The notes below the pieces were generated by a model, which was not told where the DNA came from, did not search any database, and saw only the letters and a list, made by a program, of their open reading frames with translations. 64,000 nucleotides of DNA from Paraburkholderia phenazinium. Lineage in GTDB: Bacteria; Pseudomonadota; Gammaproteobacteria; Burkholderiales; Burkholderiaceae. Location: positions 1-64,000 of the forward strand of contig NZ_FNCJ01000023.1 in NCBI RefSeq assembly GCF_900100735.1, given 5' to 3'. Shown here in pieces: positions 33,702 through 42,628 of the stretch. Made by a program: the position numbers and the translations under genes. Each line of letters starts with the position of its first letter. Position 1 is the stretch's first letter.

Positions 33702-35045
33702 TTGATTCAGGTCGTCGCCCTTATCGGTGCGTTGTTGCTCGTTGCGCTCAACGGGTTCTTTGTTGCGGCCGAATTTGGCCTGGTGAAACTGCGGCAAACG
33801 CGCGTGCGGAGTCTGGCCGCCCAGCACGGCGTGCGCGGCCGGTTACTGGCGAAGGTGCATGGGCATCTCGACGCCTACCTGTCCGCTTGTCAGCTCGGTA
33901 TCACGCTCGCGTCGCTGGGCCTCGGCTGGATCGGCGAGCCGGCCTTCGCGGACCTGCTGACGCCGGTATTCCGCGTGCTGGGGATCGAATCGGAGAACGT
34001 GATCCACGGCGTCTCGCTGTTCTTCGCGTTTTCGTGCATCTCGTTCCTGCATATCGTGGTGGGCGAACTGGCGCCGAAGTCGCTGGCGATCCGGCAGTCC
34101 GAGAAGGTTTCGCTGTGGGCCGCTACGCCGCTGTACGGGTTCTACTGGGCAATGTATCCGGCGATCTGGGTGCTCAACACCAGCGCGAACGCGGTGCTCC
34201 GTCTGGCGGGCCTGACGGCGGATCACGGCGGTGACGCGCATTACTCCACCGAAGAACTGAAGCTGATCCTGCGCGGCCGCCATGCCAACGTGGCAAGCGG
34301 CATGAGCGCGAGCGACGGCGCCTACAGCCAGGACGAATGGAACACCATTGCGCATTCGCTCGATTTCTCGCGTATGACGGTCTCCGATCTGATGCGGCCG
34401 GCCTACGAAATGGTCGGACTGCGGCGCGATCTGCCCTTGCGCGAGAACATGCAGGTGGTGGCGCAACATCGCTTCAGCCGTTATCCGCTGTTTGAGGACG
34501 ACACGGGCGAGCGCGTGGCCGGCATGATCCACCTGAAGGACCTGCTGCTGGCGCGCCAGGCGGGCAGCACGCTCGACGATCTGTCGAAGTATGTGCGGCC
34601 GGTTCAGTACGTGAAACCCGACATGCCCGCGCTCGAACTGTTCCGGCGCTTCCGCAAGGGCGCGCCGCATATGGCGCTGGTCGGCCACAAGAATGCGGCG
34701 CCGATTGGCTTCCTGACGCTCGACAATCTGCTCGGCGCGCTGGTCGGGCAGATTCATGACGAATTCCGCCAGGGCGACGCCGACTGGACCCGGATGGACG
34801 ACGGCACGCTGATGGGCAAGGGCAGTTTGCCGGTGGTGTCTCTGGAGCGGGCGCTGGGGATCGATATTGACGAAGGTCGTGCCGAATCGGTGGGCGGGCT
34901 GGTGATTCAGGCGCTCAACGATCTGCCGACCGAAGGCAAGCGAGTCGAGTTCGATCGTTTCGATATCGTCGTCAAGAAGATGAAGGGCCCGCGCATTCTG
35001 CTAGTGCGTGTATATCCGAAGCGCTTCGATGACGAAGGCGGTTGA
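33702..35045 (+). CDS. CNNM/HlyC/CorC-type membrane protein with CBS domains
   Basis: 447 residues. A DUF21 membrane domain (about 1-190, LNGFFVAAEFGLVKLRQTR) precedes a CBS pair (about 215-330, DLMRPAYEMVGLRRDLPL and RYPLFEDDTGERVAGMIHLKDLL) and a CorC/HlyC C-terminal domain (about 360-445). Such proteins are linked to Mg/Co homeostasis; the historic haemolysin name is misleading. The TTG at 33702 is chosen because GGAG sits 9 bases before it; TTGs at 33681 and 33684 lie upstream of that SD. Confidence 0.88.
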   Translation: MIQVVALIGALLLVALNGFFVAAEFGLVKLRQTRVRSLAAQHGVRGRLLAKVHGHLDAYLSACQLGITLASLGLGWIGEPAFADLLTPVFRVLGIESENVIHGVSLFFAFSCISFLHIVVGELAPKSLAIRQSEKVSLWAATPLYGFYWAMYPAIWVLNTSANAVLRLAGLTADHGGDAHYSTEELKLILRGRHANVASGMSASDGAYSQDEWNTIAHSLDFSRMTVSDLMRPAYEMVGLRRDLPLRENMQVVAQHRFSRYPLFEDDTGERVAGMIHLKDLLLARQAGSTLDDLSKYVRPVQYVKPDMPALELFRRFRKGAPHMALVGHKNAAPIGFLTLDNLLGALVGQIHDEFRQGDADWTRMDDGTLMGKGSLPVVSLERALGIDIDEGRAESVGGLVIQALNDLPTEGKRVEFDRFDIVVKKMKGPRILLVRVYPKRFDDEGG

Positions 35046-35161
35046 GCGGCGAGCATGCCATTGCGCTGCTTGCTTGCTTGCTCGCGAGTCGTCCCACGCG
35101 CCGTTTTTCACGTGTTACGCCTCCCGGTTAAAATCGTCGTCCAACACCATCCGGGGGCGAC

Positions 35162-35884
35162 ATGGGTTATCTGCTTGTACTGGGCGTAGGGCTGCTGGCG
35201 GGCATGCTGAGCGGCGTGATCGGCACAGGCTCGTCGATGATGCTGATGCCCGTGCTTGTCATGCTGTTCGGCCCGCAGCAAGCCGTGCCGATCATGGCGA
35301 TCGCCGCGATCATGGGCAATCTCGGCAAGATCCTGGCATGGTGGCGCGAAGTCGACTGGCGGGCCTGCGCGGCCTATTGCTCGACCGCGGTGCCCGGTGC
35401 CGCGCTCGGTGTGCGGACGCTGCTGGCCTTGCCGCCCCATGCGGTCGAACTCGCCCTGGGACTGTTCTTTCTCGCGATGGTGCCGGCCCGGCGCTGGCTT
35501 GCGCGCCGTTCCATTCAGTTCTCGCTGCTGCATCTGGCTATGATCGGCGGCGTGGTTGGATTTCTGACCGGCATCGTCGTTTCGACCGGGCCGATCACCG
35601 TGCCGGTTTTCATGTCGTATGGCCTCGTGAAAGGCGCGTTTCTGGCGACGGAGGCCGCCGGCTCGCTGGCGGTGTACGGCACGAAGGTGGCCGTATTCAA
35701 GCACTTTGGCGCGTTGCCGTTGCATGTGGTGCTGGATGGCCTGATTACCGGCTCGGCGCTGATGGCGGGCTCTTTTGCCGCGCGTTATGTGGTGGTGCGG
35801 ATGAGCCCGCGCACTTTCAAACTGGTGGTCGATGGCTTGATGCTGTCGTCGGGACTCTCGCTGTTGTGGGCCGCGGGGCGGTAA
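35162..35884 (+). CDS. TSUP (TauE/SafE) family membrane transporter
   Basis: 240 residues, about eight hydrophobic segments. The N-terminal LVLGVGLLAGMLSGVIGTGSSMMLMPVL and its repeat-like VVGFLTGIVVSTGPITVPVFMSYG carry the TSUP glycine-rich signature. The family exports sulfite, sulfonates or other organosulfur anions; the substrate here is unknown. It stands alone and converges with the dipeptidase gene 63 bases away. Confidence 0.87.
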   Translation: MGYLLVLGVGLLAGMLSGVIGTGSSMMLMPVLVMLFGPQQAVPIMAIAAIMGNLGKILAWWREVDWRACAAYCSTAVPGAALGVRTLLALPPHAVELALGLFFLAMVPARRWLARRSIQFSLLHLAMIGGVVGFLTGIVVSTGPITVPVFMSYGLVKGAFLATEAAGSLAVYGTKVAVFKHFGALPLHVVLDGLITGSALMAGSFAARYVVVRMSPRTFKLVVDGLMLSSGLSLLWAAGR

Positions 35885-35947
35885 CGATGGCGGCTGCGTT
35901 AGCGCGCCGTTCCGCCGTTTTCGCCACTAGCCATTCGCCGGGCAAAC

Positions 35948-37450
35948 TCAACCCACCGAAGCCGCGAACACCCGGCGGTAGTTGCCGCCCAGAATCATCC
36001 CCACCTCCTCGTTGCTGAAGCCCGCGGTGAGCAGCGCGTCGGCATACGCCGGCAATTGCTCGTAGCTGCGGAACACCGGCGGCGAGATGAAGCCGAGCAT
36101 GTCCGTGCCTAGCCCCACATGCTCGACACCCACCACGTCGGCCATGCGTTTGACCCCGTTCGCCATCCCCTGCAAATCGCGGTACGTTCCCGAACTCGGC
36201 CAGACGCCGATCACGCCGCCGGTGTTGGCGATTACGCGGGCGTGGTCCGCTGTGATGAGCCGGCTGCGTTCCTTCGGATGCGCAGACAGGGCGGTATGCG
36301 AGAGGATCAGCGGCTTGGTTGTGGTGTCGGCGGCGCGCTTGACCAGGTCGTAGGTGCCGTGCGCGACGTCCACGACAATCCCCAACTGGTTGCAGCGGCG
36401 CACCACGTCTGCACCGAAGTCGGTCAGGCCGCCATGCACAGGCGGCTCGGTCTGGATGTCGCCGAGTTCGTTGACCCGGTAGTGCGTGAGTTGCAGATGC
36501 CGCAATTGATGCAGCGTATACGCTTCATCCACGCGATCGAGCTGGCCCTCCAGAAAATCCGCGCCTTCGGAGGCGATGATCGCGCAGGGGCCTGCTTGGG
36601 TGTTCGTGGTGAGGGACGCCATGTTCGTCACCACCTGCATCTGCTCGCGTTCTATCAGCTCATGCGCGCGTTTGAACTCGGCTTGTCCCAAGGCATATAG
36701 TTCGCCTTCCTTAGGAGTGCGCCAGGCTTCGAAGCGTTTCCGGTCCGCCGATACGCGGGTGACGGTAGTATCGGTGACGATGGCGAGGCAGATGACGTTC
36801 ATGCCGCCCGCGCGCATCGGCGCCGCGAGCGGGATAAAGGGGCGATTTGCACCGATGGCTGGATCGCGCGAGACGATCACGCGTCCGCCGTGGCTGTGCA
36901 TGTCGATGGTCAGCGTGTCGGCGCTGCGCCAGTCGCGCATGCTGTCCGATGCTGCAGCAGCCGTTGCTTGAACGTCCGGCGCCTGAGCGCCTGACGCTGC
37001 AGTACCCGACGCCGCCCCGGTGTCCTGCTTCTCGGTGTAGCCCGCAAAGCGTCCAGGCGCACAAGCAGCAAGGCCCAACGCGGCACCGGACGCGAGAAAC
37101 GCTCGGCGGCTGACGCTGCGCGGAGCACGTGTCGCTGGCAAGTCGAGCGGTTGCGCCTCGACTAGCTGATAGCGCCAGCCGGCAGGATCGTCGGTCAAGC
37201 GTTCGAGGCGCCCTCTGAAGGTGACGGCTTGCTCCTGTGGCGCACAGGGCACGGCAGCATATACCTCGATAGACGACAACGGATCGCGCGGCAAGCAACC
37301 GCCGCAGCAAGGGGCACCGGCTGCCAGGAGGAAGTAATCGGCTTGATCCGCTGCGGGATCGAGCGGAATCATCCAGCCGCGTAGTTCGACAATCTTGCCG
37401 TGCAGTGCATCGGCGTCGCCGGTACGGATACTCGTCCAGTCAAGGGGCAT
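35948..37450 (-). CDS. membrane-dipeptidase-family protein with internal Tat/lipoprotein-like signal
   Basis: 500 residues from the ATG at 37450 (AAGGAAG upstream). Residues 1-105 look like a small beta-rich DUF3299-like domain with a CCGGC cluster. Residues 114-130 read SRRAFLASGAALGLAAC, a twin-arginine plus lipobox pattern that normally is N-terminal. From about 175 comes the renal-dipeptidase barrel: metal residues in DMHSHGG (183-189), the Glu of EGADFLEGQ, ILSHTAL, and the Asp of GLGTDMLGF. An in-frame TTG at 37139-37141 would place the signal at the N-terminus. Confidence 0.85.
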   Translation of the reverse strand: MPLDWTSIRTGDADALHGKIVELRGWMIPLDPAADQADYFLLAAGAPCCGGCLPRDPLSSIEVYAAVPCAPQEQAVTFRGRLERLTDDPAGWRYQLVEAQPLDLPATRAPRSVSRRAFLASGAALGLAACAPGRFAGYTEKQDTGAASGTAASGAQAPDVQATAAAASDSMRDWRSADTLTIDMHSHGGRVIVSRDPAIGANRPFIPLAAPMRAGGMNVICLAIVTDTTVTRVSADRKRFEAWRTPKEGELYALGQAEFKRAHELIEREQMQVVTNMASLTTNTQAGPCAIIASEGADFLEGQLDRVDEAYTLHQLRHLQLTHYRVNELGDIQTEPPVHGGLTDFGADVVRRCNQLGIVVDVAHGTYDLVKRAADTTTKPLILSHTALSAHPKERSRLITADHARVIANTGGVIGVWPSSGTYRDLQGMANGVKRMADVVGVEHVGLGTDMLGFISPPVFRSYEQLPAYADALLTAGFSNEEVGMILGGNYRRVFAASVG

Positions 37451-37487
37451 AGGCACTTCCTTCCAGGGGCGTGGAGAAGCGTATCGC

Positions 37488-37521
37488 GGCTGCCTGTCCG
37501 CCATGATGCGGGCAGGCAGCC
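37488..37521. other. hairpin between treY and the dipeptidase gene
   Basis: GGCTGCCTG (37488-37496) and CAGGCAGCC (37513-37521) form a perfect 9-bp stem with a 16-base loop, 69 bases after the treY stop on the bottom strand. No T-run. It may end the seven-gene operon or lie in the dipeptidase leader. Confidence 0.45.
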
Positions 37522-37589
37522 CAAGCGACCGGCGTCAGATTATCAGAGTCGCCTGTACGGATACCAATTCGCCACGAGCCCTCAACCCC

Positions 37590-40439
37590 TTAACCCCGCG
37601 GTACCCCATCCTCGACCAGCACAGCCACCGGCATCGTCGCCAGCACATCGCGCAGATAGAGCACGCCGTGATCTTCGACCTTGGGCGCAGCGGTGCTCAT
37701 CCAGTCGAACAATGCGCGCGATGTCAGCTCGCTGGGGATTTTCACCGCTGTATCGTCCCACTGCGCTGCATCGACGAGCGGCAAGTCATTGCCCTCGTCG
37801 AGCTCGAGCAAACCCAACGCGAGATGGGTGACGATGATGACGGCCCAGGCGTTCCCGTGCCTGCGCGCGAACGCAACCACATGCGCCGCTTGCTTGCCCT
37901 TCACAGCGAGCGGCACATACGCACCTTCGCTCAACAACGCCGGCAGATGCGCCCGCAATGCCAGCAAGCGCTGCACGATGCCCAGCTTCACCCGTCCGCT
38001 GCGCCAGTCAGGCAGAAAGTCCGACGGCGGCGTCTCGACCAGCCATGCCCGACGCTGCGCGAAATCGACCGGACGACGGTTGTCGGGATCGACCAGACTG
38101 AAATCCCACAACTCTGTGCCCTGGTACAGATCCGGGACACCAGGTGACGCGAGCCGCAGCACGGTCTGCTGCAGGCTGTTAATCGCTCCAGCCCGGCTAA
38201 TGCGCGCAACCAATGCCGAGAGTTCGCGCAGGAAGCCGTCGCGCCGTTGCGGCGCGAGGATATCGAACACGAAGTCACGGCACGCATGCTCATACACTTC
38301 GTCTGGAGCGAGCCAGGAGGTGCGCAACTTCGCTTCGCGTAGCGCCTTCAACTGCCATTGCGCGACCCGCTCAGCGAGTTGCTTGACGCCGGCCTCGTCA
38401 TCGGGGGAGAGCTGCGGCGGCCAGCATCCCACCAGGGTTTGATACAGCATGGCTTCCGCGGCCGGGCCGGGCGCCCAGTCATGATCGAGGCTGCTCGCAC
38501 TAGCGTCGAGCGTGCGGCGCTGCGGTGCGTTCAGTGTCGACCATGCACGCAGCGTCGCGCTCCAGTCATGCGCGATCTCGCTGAGCACGGCGAGACGGGC
38601 GCGCACGTCTTCGCCGCGTTTGTGATCGTGCGTGGCGGTCGCCAGCATGGCATGCGGGAACCGGCGTGCCCGTTCGAGATTGGCCGCATGAAACTGCTCG
38701 ACCGAGAGCGCGAACTCGCCTGGATCCGAACCGACCTCGTTGCGCGACAGCAAGCGCCCGTAGCGATAGCACGCGGTGTCCTCGACCGCTTTGGCGGCCA
38801 CCGGTGCGGTCAGTTGCGAAAACAGCGTTTGCGCAGTGCGTCGGGACGATCCAGCATAATTGAACGACATGCTGTTCGAACCCGGCTGTGCGTTACCAGC
38901 GGGCCGGGCAGGCGTAGGGTCGTCGGCCACACCGCCTAACCAGGCATCGACCTGCTCCAGCACGGCATGATCGGCAGGCGAGAGCGTCTGCTTCGCCCCG
39001 GCTAGCGCCTGATTGAAATAGAAGTTGTCGGCTTCAGTGCGCAAGCCGTTTTGCGGATAGATGCGATACACCGGAAAATGCACGGTCAGTTCGGTCAGCA
39101 CGCGGCGCAGCGCGGTGAACGTAAAGTCGCGCGTGGTGATCGAATCGCGTGCGATCCGATGCAACGCGCGTGCCGCGCGGTCGAGTTCCGCCGCGAGGTT
39201 TTCCGCCAGAATCTTGCGTCGTGCCAGCATCGCTTCGGCGGCGAAGCTCGCGCTGCGCCCGCTCAACTCGGCCCATGTCGCAGCGAGCGGTTCGGCGCCG
39301 GCCGGGTCATGCAGCAGCGCACCGACGTCGGTCATGAAGTCGTAGCCGGTCGTGCCGTGAACCGGCCAGTCGCCGCGCAACGGTTCGCCGCGGCCGAGAA
39401 TCTTCTCGACCACCACATACGGCTCGCCTTCGCGCAGGTCATTGAGCCGTTGCCGCAACCGCTGGCAATATTCGCGCGGCTCGGCGAGGCCGTCCACATG
39501 ATCGATGCGCACGCCGTCGATCAAGCCTTCGGCGTACAGGCGAAGCGGCAGCGCATGTACCGCGTCGAACACCTCCGGCCGTTCGACCCGTACACCAGCG
39601 AGCGTGCTGATGTCGAAGAAACGCCGCCAGTTCACTTCGTCCGACGCCGTGCGCCACCAGGCGAGCCGGAAATGCTGGCGTTCGAGCAGGCGATGCAGGC
39701 GCTCGCGTGTCACAGGCTCGCCGGGCGCATAGTTCGCCAACGCGATTTCGATGGCCGACCTGCCGTTCTGTGCGACAAACTCGCGCAGCAACTCGCCCGC
39801 TTCAGCGGCACGCGGCTGGTCTGCGGGTTGTGTGGTCAGCCCCTGGAAACGTTCGGCGAGCGCGTTCAGATCCGCACGCTCGGCGCTTTGCAGGATCGAC
39901 GCATAGTCGATGGGACAAATGGGGCCTACATGAGGCCCATAGCTCACGTAGAAGCGACCGGTTTGCGCAGCGAAGTGCAGTTCGATCCGGCCAGCCGCGA
40001 GTTCGTTGCCATACTGTGCGCCGAGGCACGGCATCAGCACCTTGCCGCGTAACGCCGGATCGGGCGAATGCCAGTCGATGTCGAAATGCCGTGCGTACGC
40101 GCTATGGCGTCCCCACTCGAGAATATCGAGCCACCATGCGTTGCTCGATCCGCCCACGCCCATGTGGTTCGGCACCACGTCGACAATCAGCCCCATGCCG
40201 TGTTCGCGCAGTTTCTCGACCAGCCGCTTGAGGCCCGCTTCGCCGCCGCATTCGGCGCTGACCTGGGTGTAGTCGACGGTATCGTAGCCGTGTCTCGAAC
40301 CCGGCTCGGCCGTTGTCACTGGCGACGCATAGAGGTGGCTGACTCCGAGCGCGGCAAAGTATTCGACATGCGCGAGTGCGTCGTCGAAGGTAAAGCCCTT
40401 ATGGAACTGGAGCCGGAGTGTGGAGCGCGGGACGGTCAT
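37590..40439 (-). CDS. treY: malto-oligosyltrehalose synthase
   Basis: 949 residues. It converts the reducing end of a maltodextrin into a trehalose unit. GH13 landmarks are GLIVDVVPNHMGVGG, the nucleophile Asp of GVRIDHVDGLAEP, the acid Glu of VVEKILGRGEPL, and ATHDHKRGEDVRAR. The ATG overlaps the malQ stop (ATGA), and MTVPRSTLRLQFHKGF is the expected N-terminus. Last gene of the operon; TreZ, encoded two genes upstream, releases the trehalose. Confidence 0.96.
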   Translation of the reverse strand: MTVPRSTLRLQFHKGFTFDDALAHVEYFAALGVSHLYASPVTTAEPGSRHGYDTVDYTQVSAECGGEAGLKRLVEKLREHGMGLIVDVVPNHMGVGGSSNAWWLDILEWGRHSAYARHFDIDWHSPDPALRGKVLMPCLGAQYGNELAAGRIELHFAAQTGRFYVSYGPHVGPICPIDYASILQSAERADLNALAERFQGLTTQPADQPRAAEAGELLREFVAQNGRSAIEIALANYAPGEPVTRERLHRLLERQHFRLAWWRTASDEVNWRRFFDISTLAGVRVERPEVFDAVHALPLRLYAEGLIDGVRIDHVDGLAEPREYCQRLRQRLNDLREGEPYVVVEKILGRGEPLRGDWPVHGTTGYDFMTDVGALLHDPAGAEPLAATWAELSGRSASFAAEAMLARRKILAENLAAELDRAARALHRIARDSITTRDFTFTALRRVLTELTVHFPVYRIYPQNGLRTEADNFYFNQALAGAKQTLSPADHAVLEQVDAWLGGVADDPTPARPAGNAQPGSNSMSFNYAGSSRRTAQTLFSQLTAPVAAKAVEDTACYRYGRLLSRNEVGSDPGEFALSVEQFHAANLERARRFPHAMLATATHDHKRGEDVRARLAVLSEIAHDWSATLRAWSTLNAPQRRTLDASASSLDHDWAPGPAAEAMLYQTLVGCWPPQLSPDDEAGVKQLAERVAQWQLKALREAKLRTSWLAPDEVYEHACRDFVFDILAPQRRDGFLRELSALVARISRAGAINSLQQTVLRLASPGVPDLYQGTELWDFSLVDPDNRRPVDFAQRRAWLVETPPSDFLPDWRSGRVKLGIVQRLLALRAHLPALLSEGAYVPLAVKGKQAAHVVAFARRHGNAWAVIIVTHLALGLLELDEGNDLPLVDAAQWDDTAVKIPSELTSRALFDWMSTAAPKVEDHGVLYLRDVLATMPVAVLVEDGVPRG

Positions 40440-42628
40440 GGTGTGTCGGGCCCCGAAGAAGCGGTGGCGGAACGAGCCGCCGCCGTGGCGCTGCGCGCCC
40501 GCTCGACTGCGAGCAGGCGGTCGCAAAAGGCCGGGTCTTCAAACAGCTCGTCGATGGATAGCGCGAGGCGTCGCCGCCAGTTCGGATGCTCGTCGATCGA
40601 ACCCGGCAGGTTCGGCTGCTCTTCGAGCGCGAGCAGATCTTCGAGCGGATAGGTGACGATAGGCGCTGGCGTCGCGCTGACGAAGGCCAGTGCTTCATCC
40701 ACCGGGGCACTTTCGGGCGGCGGTGCGGGCACGTCCCTCGCGGCGACGCCCGCTTGCTGGAACGCTTCCCACAGCAAGGTGCGATCTTCCGCGCGCTCGG
40801 CCTGCGCCACTTCCACCGGGTCGCGGCCATCGGCGCGCGGCATGGTCTGGCCGATGCGATTGCGCCAGATGATATCGGCGCCGCGCCACCAACCGGTGAC
40901 GGTCGGCAGATCGTGCGTGGTGGTGGTCGCCACCGCGTTGCGGTCCCATCGCTGCGGCTGCTTGAAGCCCCTGCCCCATTCGCTGCCTTCGAACCACAGC
41001 ACGCGAATGCCGGCAATGCCGTGTTCCTCGATCCGTTCGCGAAAGCCCGGCGGTACCGTGCCGAGATCCTCGCCGATCACAATCGAGCGGTGCCGCCACG
41101 ATTCGAGCGCGATGAGCCGCAGCATGTCTTCGAGCGGGTAGCGCAGATAGGCGCCGTTGGCCGCGCTTTCGCCATCCGGCACGAGCCACAGACGGCGCAG
41201 GCCGAGGATGTGGTCGATGCGCACACCGCCCGCGTGCGCAAACGCTGCGCGCAGCATGTCGATGAACGCCGAGAATCCCTGGGTGCGCATGGCGCGCGGC
41301 GAAAACGTGGTGAGGCCCCACGCTTGCCCGGCCTGGTTGAACAGATCGGGCGGCGCGCCGACCGAGACGCCTTGCAGCATCTCGTCGCGATACGACCACG
41401 CATGACTGCCGGCGCTGTCGCAGCCCACTGCGAGGTCGGCGATCAGCCCGACCGCCATGCCCGCATCGCGGGCCGCATGCTGGGCGTGCGACAGCCCCTT
41501 GGCGGCGAGCCATTGCAGGAACAGATGAAACTCCACTTCGTGCCGATGCGCATTGGCAAACGCCTCGACTTCCGCGCTGCGCGGATCGCGCAAGGCCCCG
41601 GGCCAGTTGCGCCAGTGGCCGTTGGGTTCCGGCTGGGCAAGCTGCACCGCCTGCAACGTCTCGAAGCGCGCGTGGTCTTCCAGCGAGCGTCCACCGTGCA
41701 AGCAGAACGCGTTGAATTCGAGCGCACGTGGGGCGTCCTGGGCCCGCTCATGCACGCAGAACTGCTCGAACAGCGTGCGCAGTACCTTGAGCTTCAGCCT
41801 GACCGCCGGCGGCCAGTCGATCAGTGCGAGGCGTTCGAGTTGCGACCATGTTTCGCTACCCCCGGCTGCGTCGACCGCGACGCGCGCCGCCTCCGCGCCA
41901 AACACGGCGGCGGGATCGATATGCGTCACGTTGAGCCACAAGCGCGACGACGGCGAGTACGGACTGAAGCGCTCCGGCTCGGCGCTGAACATCGCGTGCG
42001 TGGGGCTGACGGCGAGCGCATGCGCGCCGCGCTTCGCGCTCTCGATCGCCAGCCGCGAGAGTGCGGTGTAGTCGCCAATGCCGCCATCGCCAGCGCGGCG
42101 CAAGCCGTAGAGCTGTGCGGCGATACCCCACATCGGCGGGGCGGGGGTGTCCTGCAAGGCATGCCATGCATCGGCCGCGGTATAGCAGCGCGGCGGCGCC
42201 ACCGCGAGCGTGATGCGGTGGTCGTTGATGAAGAGCGTGTGATAACCGGGTTCGTCGATCGGTGACAGTAGCGCCGCTTCGCCTTTGGGCGCGGTAAAGC
42301 GGCCGTCGATCTGCGAACCGCTTTCGAGCTCGATCCGGTAGTGGCTGCCCGACTTGATCGCGGCGGCCGGCAGGGCGATGCCGCGCTCACATTCGGCGGT
42401 CATGAGCGGCGGCAGCTTGCGGCCGGACAGCTCCGCTTCGAGCGCGGCGGCACTCTGGCGCGTCTGGCTCGCGCTGCCACACGGCAGACCCATGCGTTCG
42501 AGCAGCACCGTGAGCGTGCCTTCGGGGACGTGCTGGGTAACGTGGTGGGCGTCTTGCCATTCGACCTCGAAGCCCGCGCGGGCAGCGAGGCTATCGATCG
42601 TGTCGGCGGGGCGGTGCGCGGGGCTCAT
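40436..42628 (-). CDS. malQ: 4-alpha-glucanotransferase (amylomaltase)
   Basis: 730 residues of GH77. It disproportionates maltodextrins, here probably tailoring chains for TreY or GlgX products. The nucleophile Asp is in GVRIDHILGLRRLW and the acid Glu in IGEDLGTVPPGFRE; TTHDLPTVTGWW is the family block. The ~120-residue N-terminal beta domain is typical of the long bacterial form. It overlaps treZ and treY by ATGA at both ends. Confidence 0.95.
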   Translation of the reverse strand: MSPAHRPADTIDSLAARAGFEVEWQDAHHVTQHVPEGTLTVLLERMGLPCGSASQTRQSAAALEAELSGRKLPPLMTAECERGIALPAAAIKSGSHYRIELESGSQIDGRFTAPKGEAALLSPIDEPGYHTLFINDHRITLAVAPPRCYTAADAWHALQDTPAPPMWGIAAQLYGLRRAGDGGIGDYTALSRLAIESAKRGAHALAVSPTHAMFSAEPERFSPYSPSSRLWLNVTHIDPAAVFGAEAARVAVDAAGGSETWSQLERLALIDWPPAVRLKLKVLRTLFEQFCVHERAQDAPRALEFNAFCLHGGRSLEDHARFETLQAVQLAQPEPNGHWRNWPGALRDPRSAEVEAFANAHRHEVEFHLFLQWLAAKGLSHAQHAARDAGMAVGLIADLAVGCDSAGSHAWSYRDEMLQGVSVGAPPDLFNQAGQAWGLTTFSPRAMRTQGFSAFIDMLRAAFAHAGGVRIDHILGLRRLWLVPDGESAANGAYLRYPLEDMLRLIALESWRHRSIVIGEDLGTVPPGFRERIEEHGIAGIRVLWFEGSEWGRGFKQPQRWDRNAVATTTTHDLPTVTGWWRGADIIWRNRIGQTMPRADGRDPVEVAQAERAEDRTLLWEAFQQAGVAARDVPAPPPESAPVDEALAFVSATPAPIVTYPLEDLLALEEQPNLPGSIDEHPNWRRRLALSIDELFEDPAFCDRLLAVERARSATAAARSATASSGPDTP

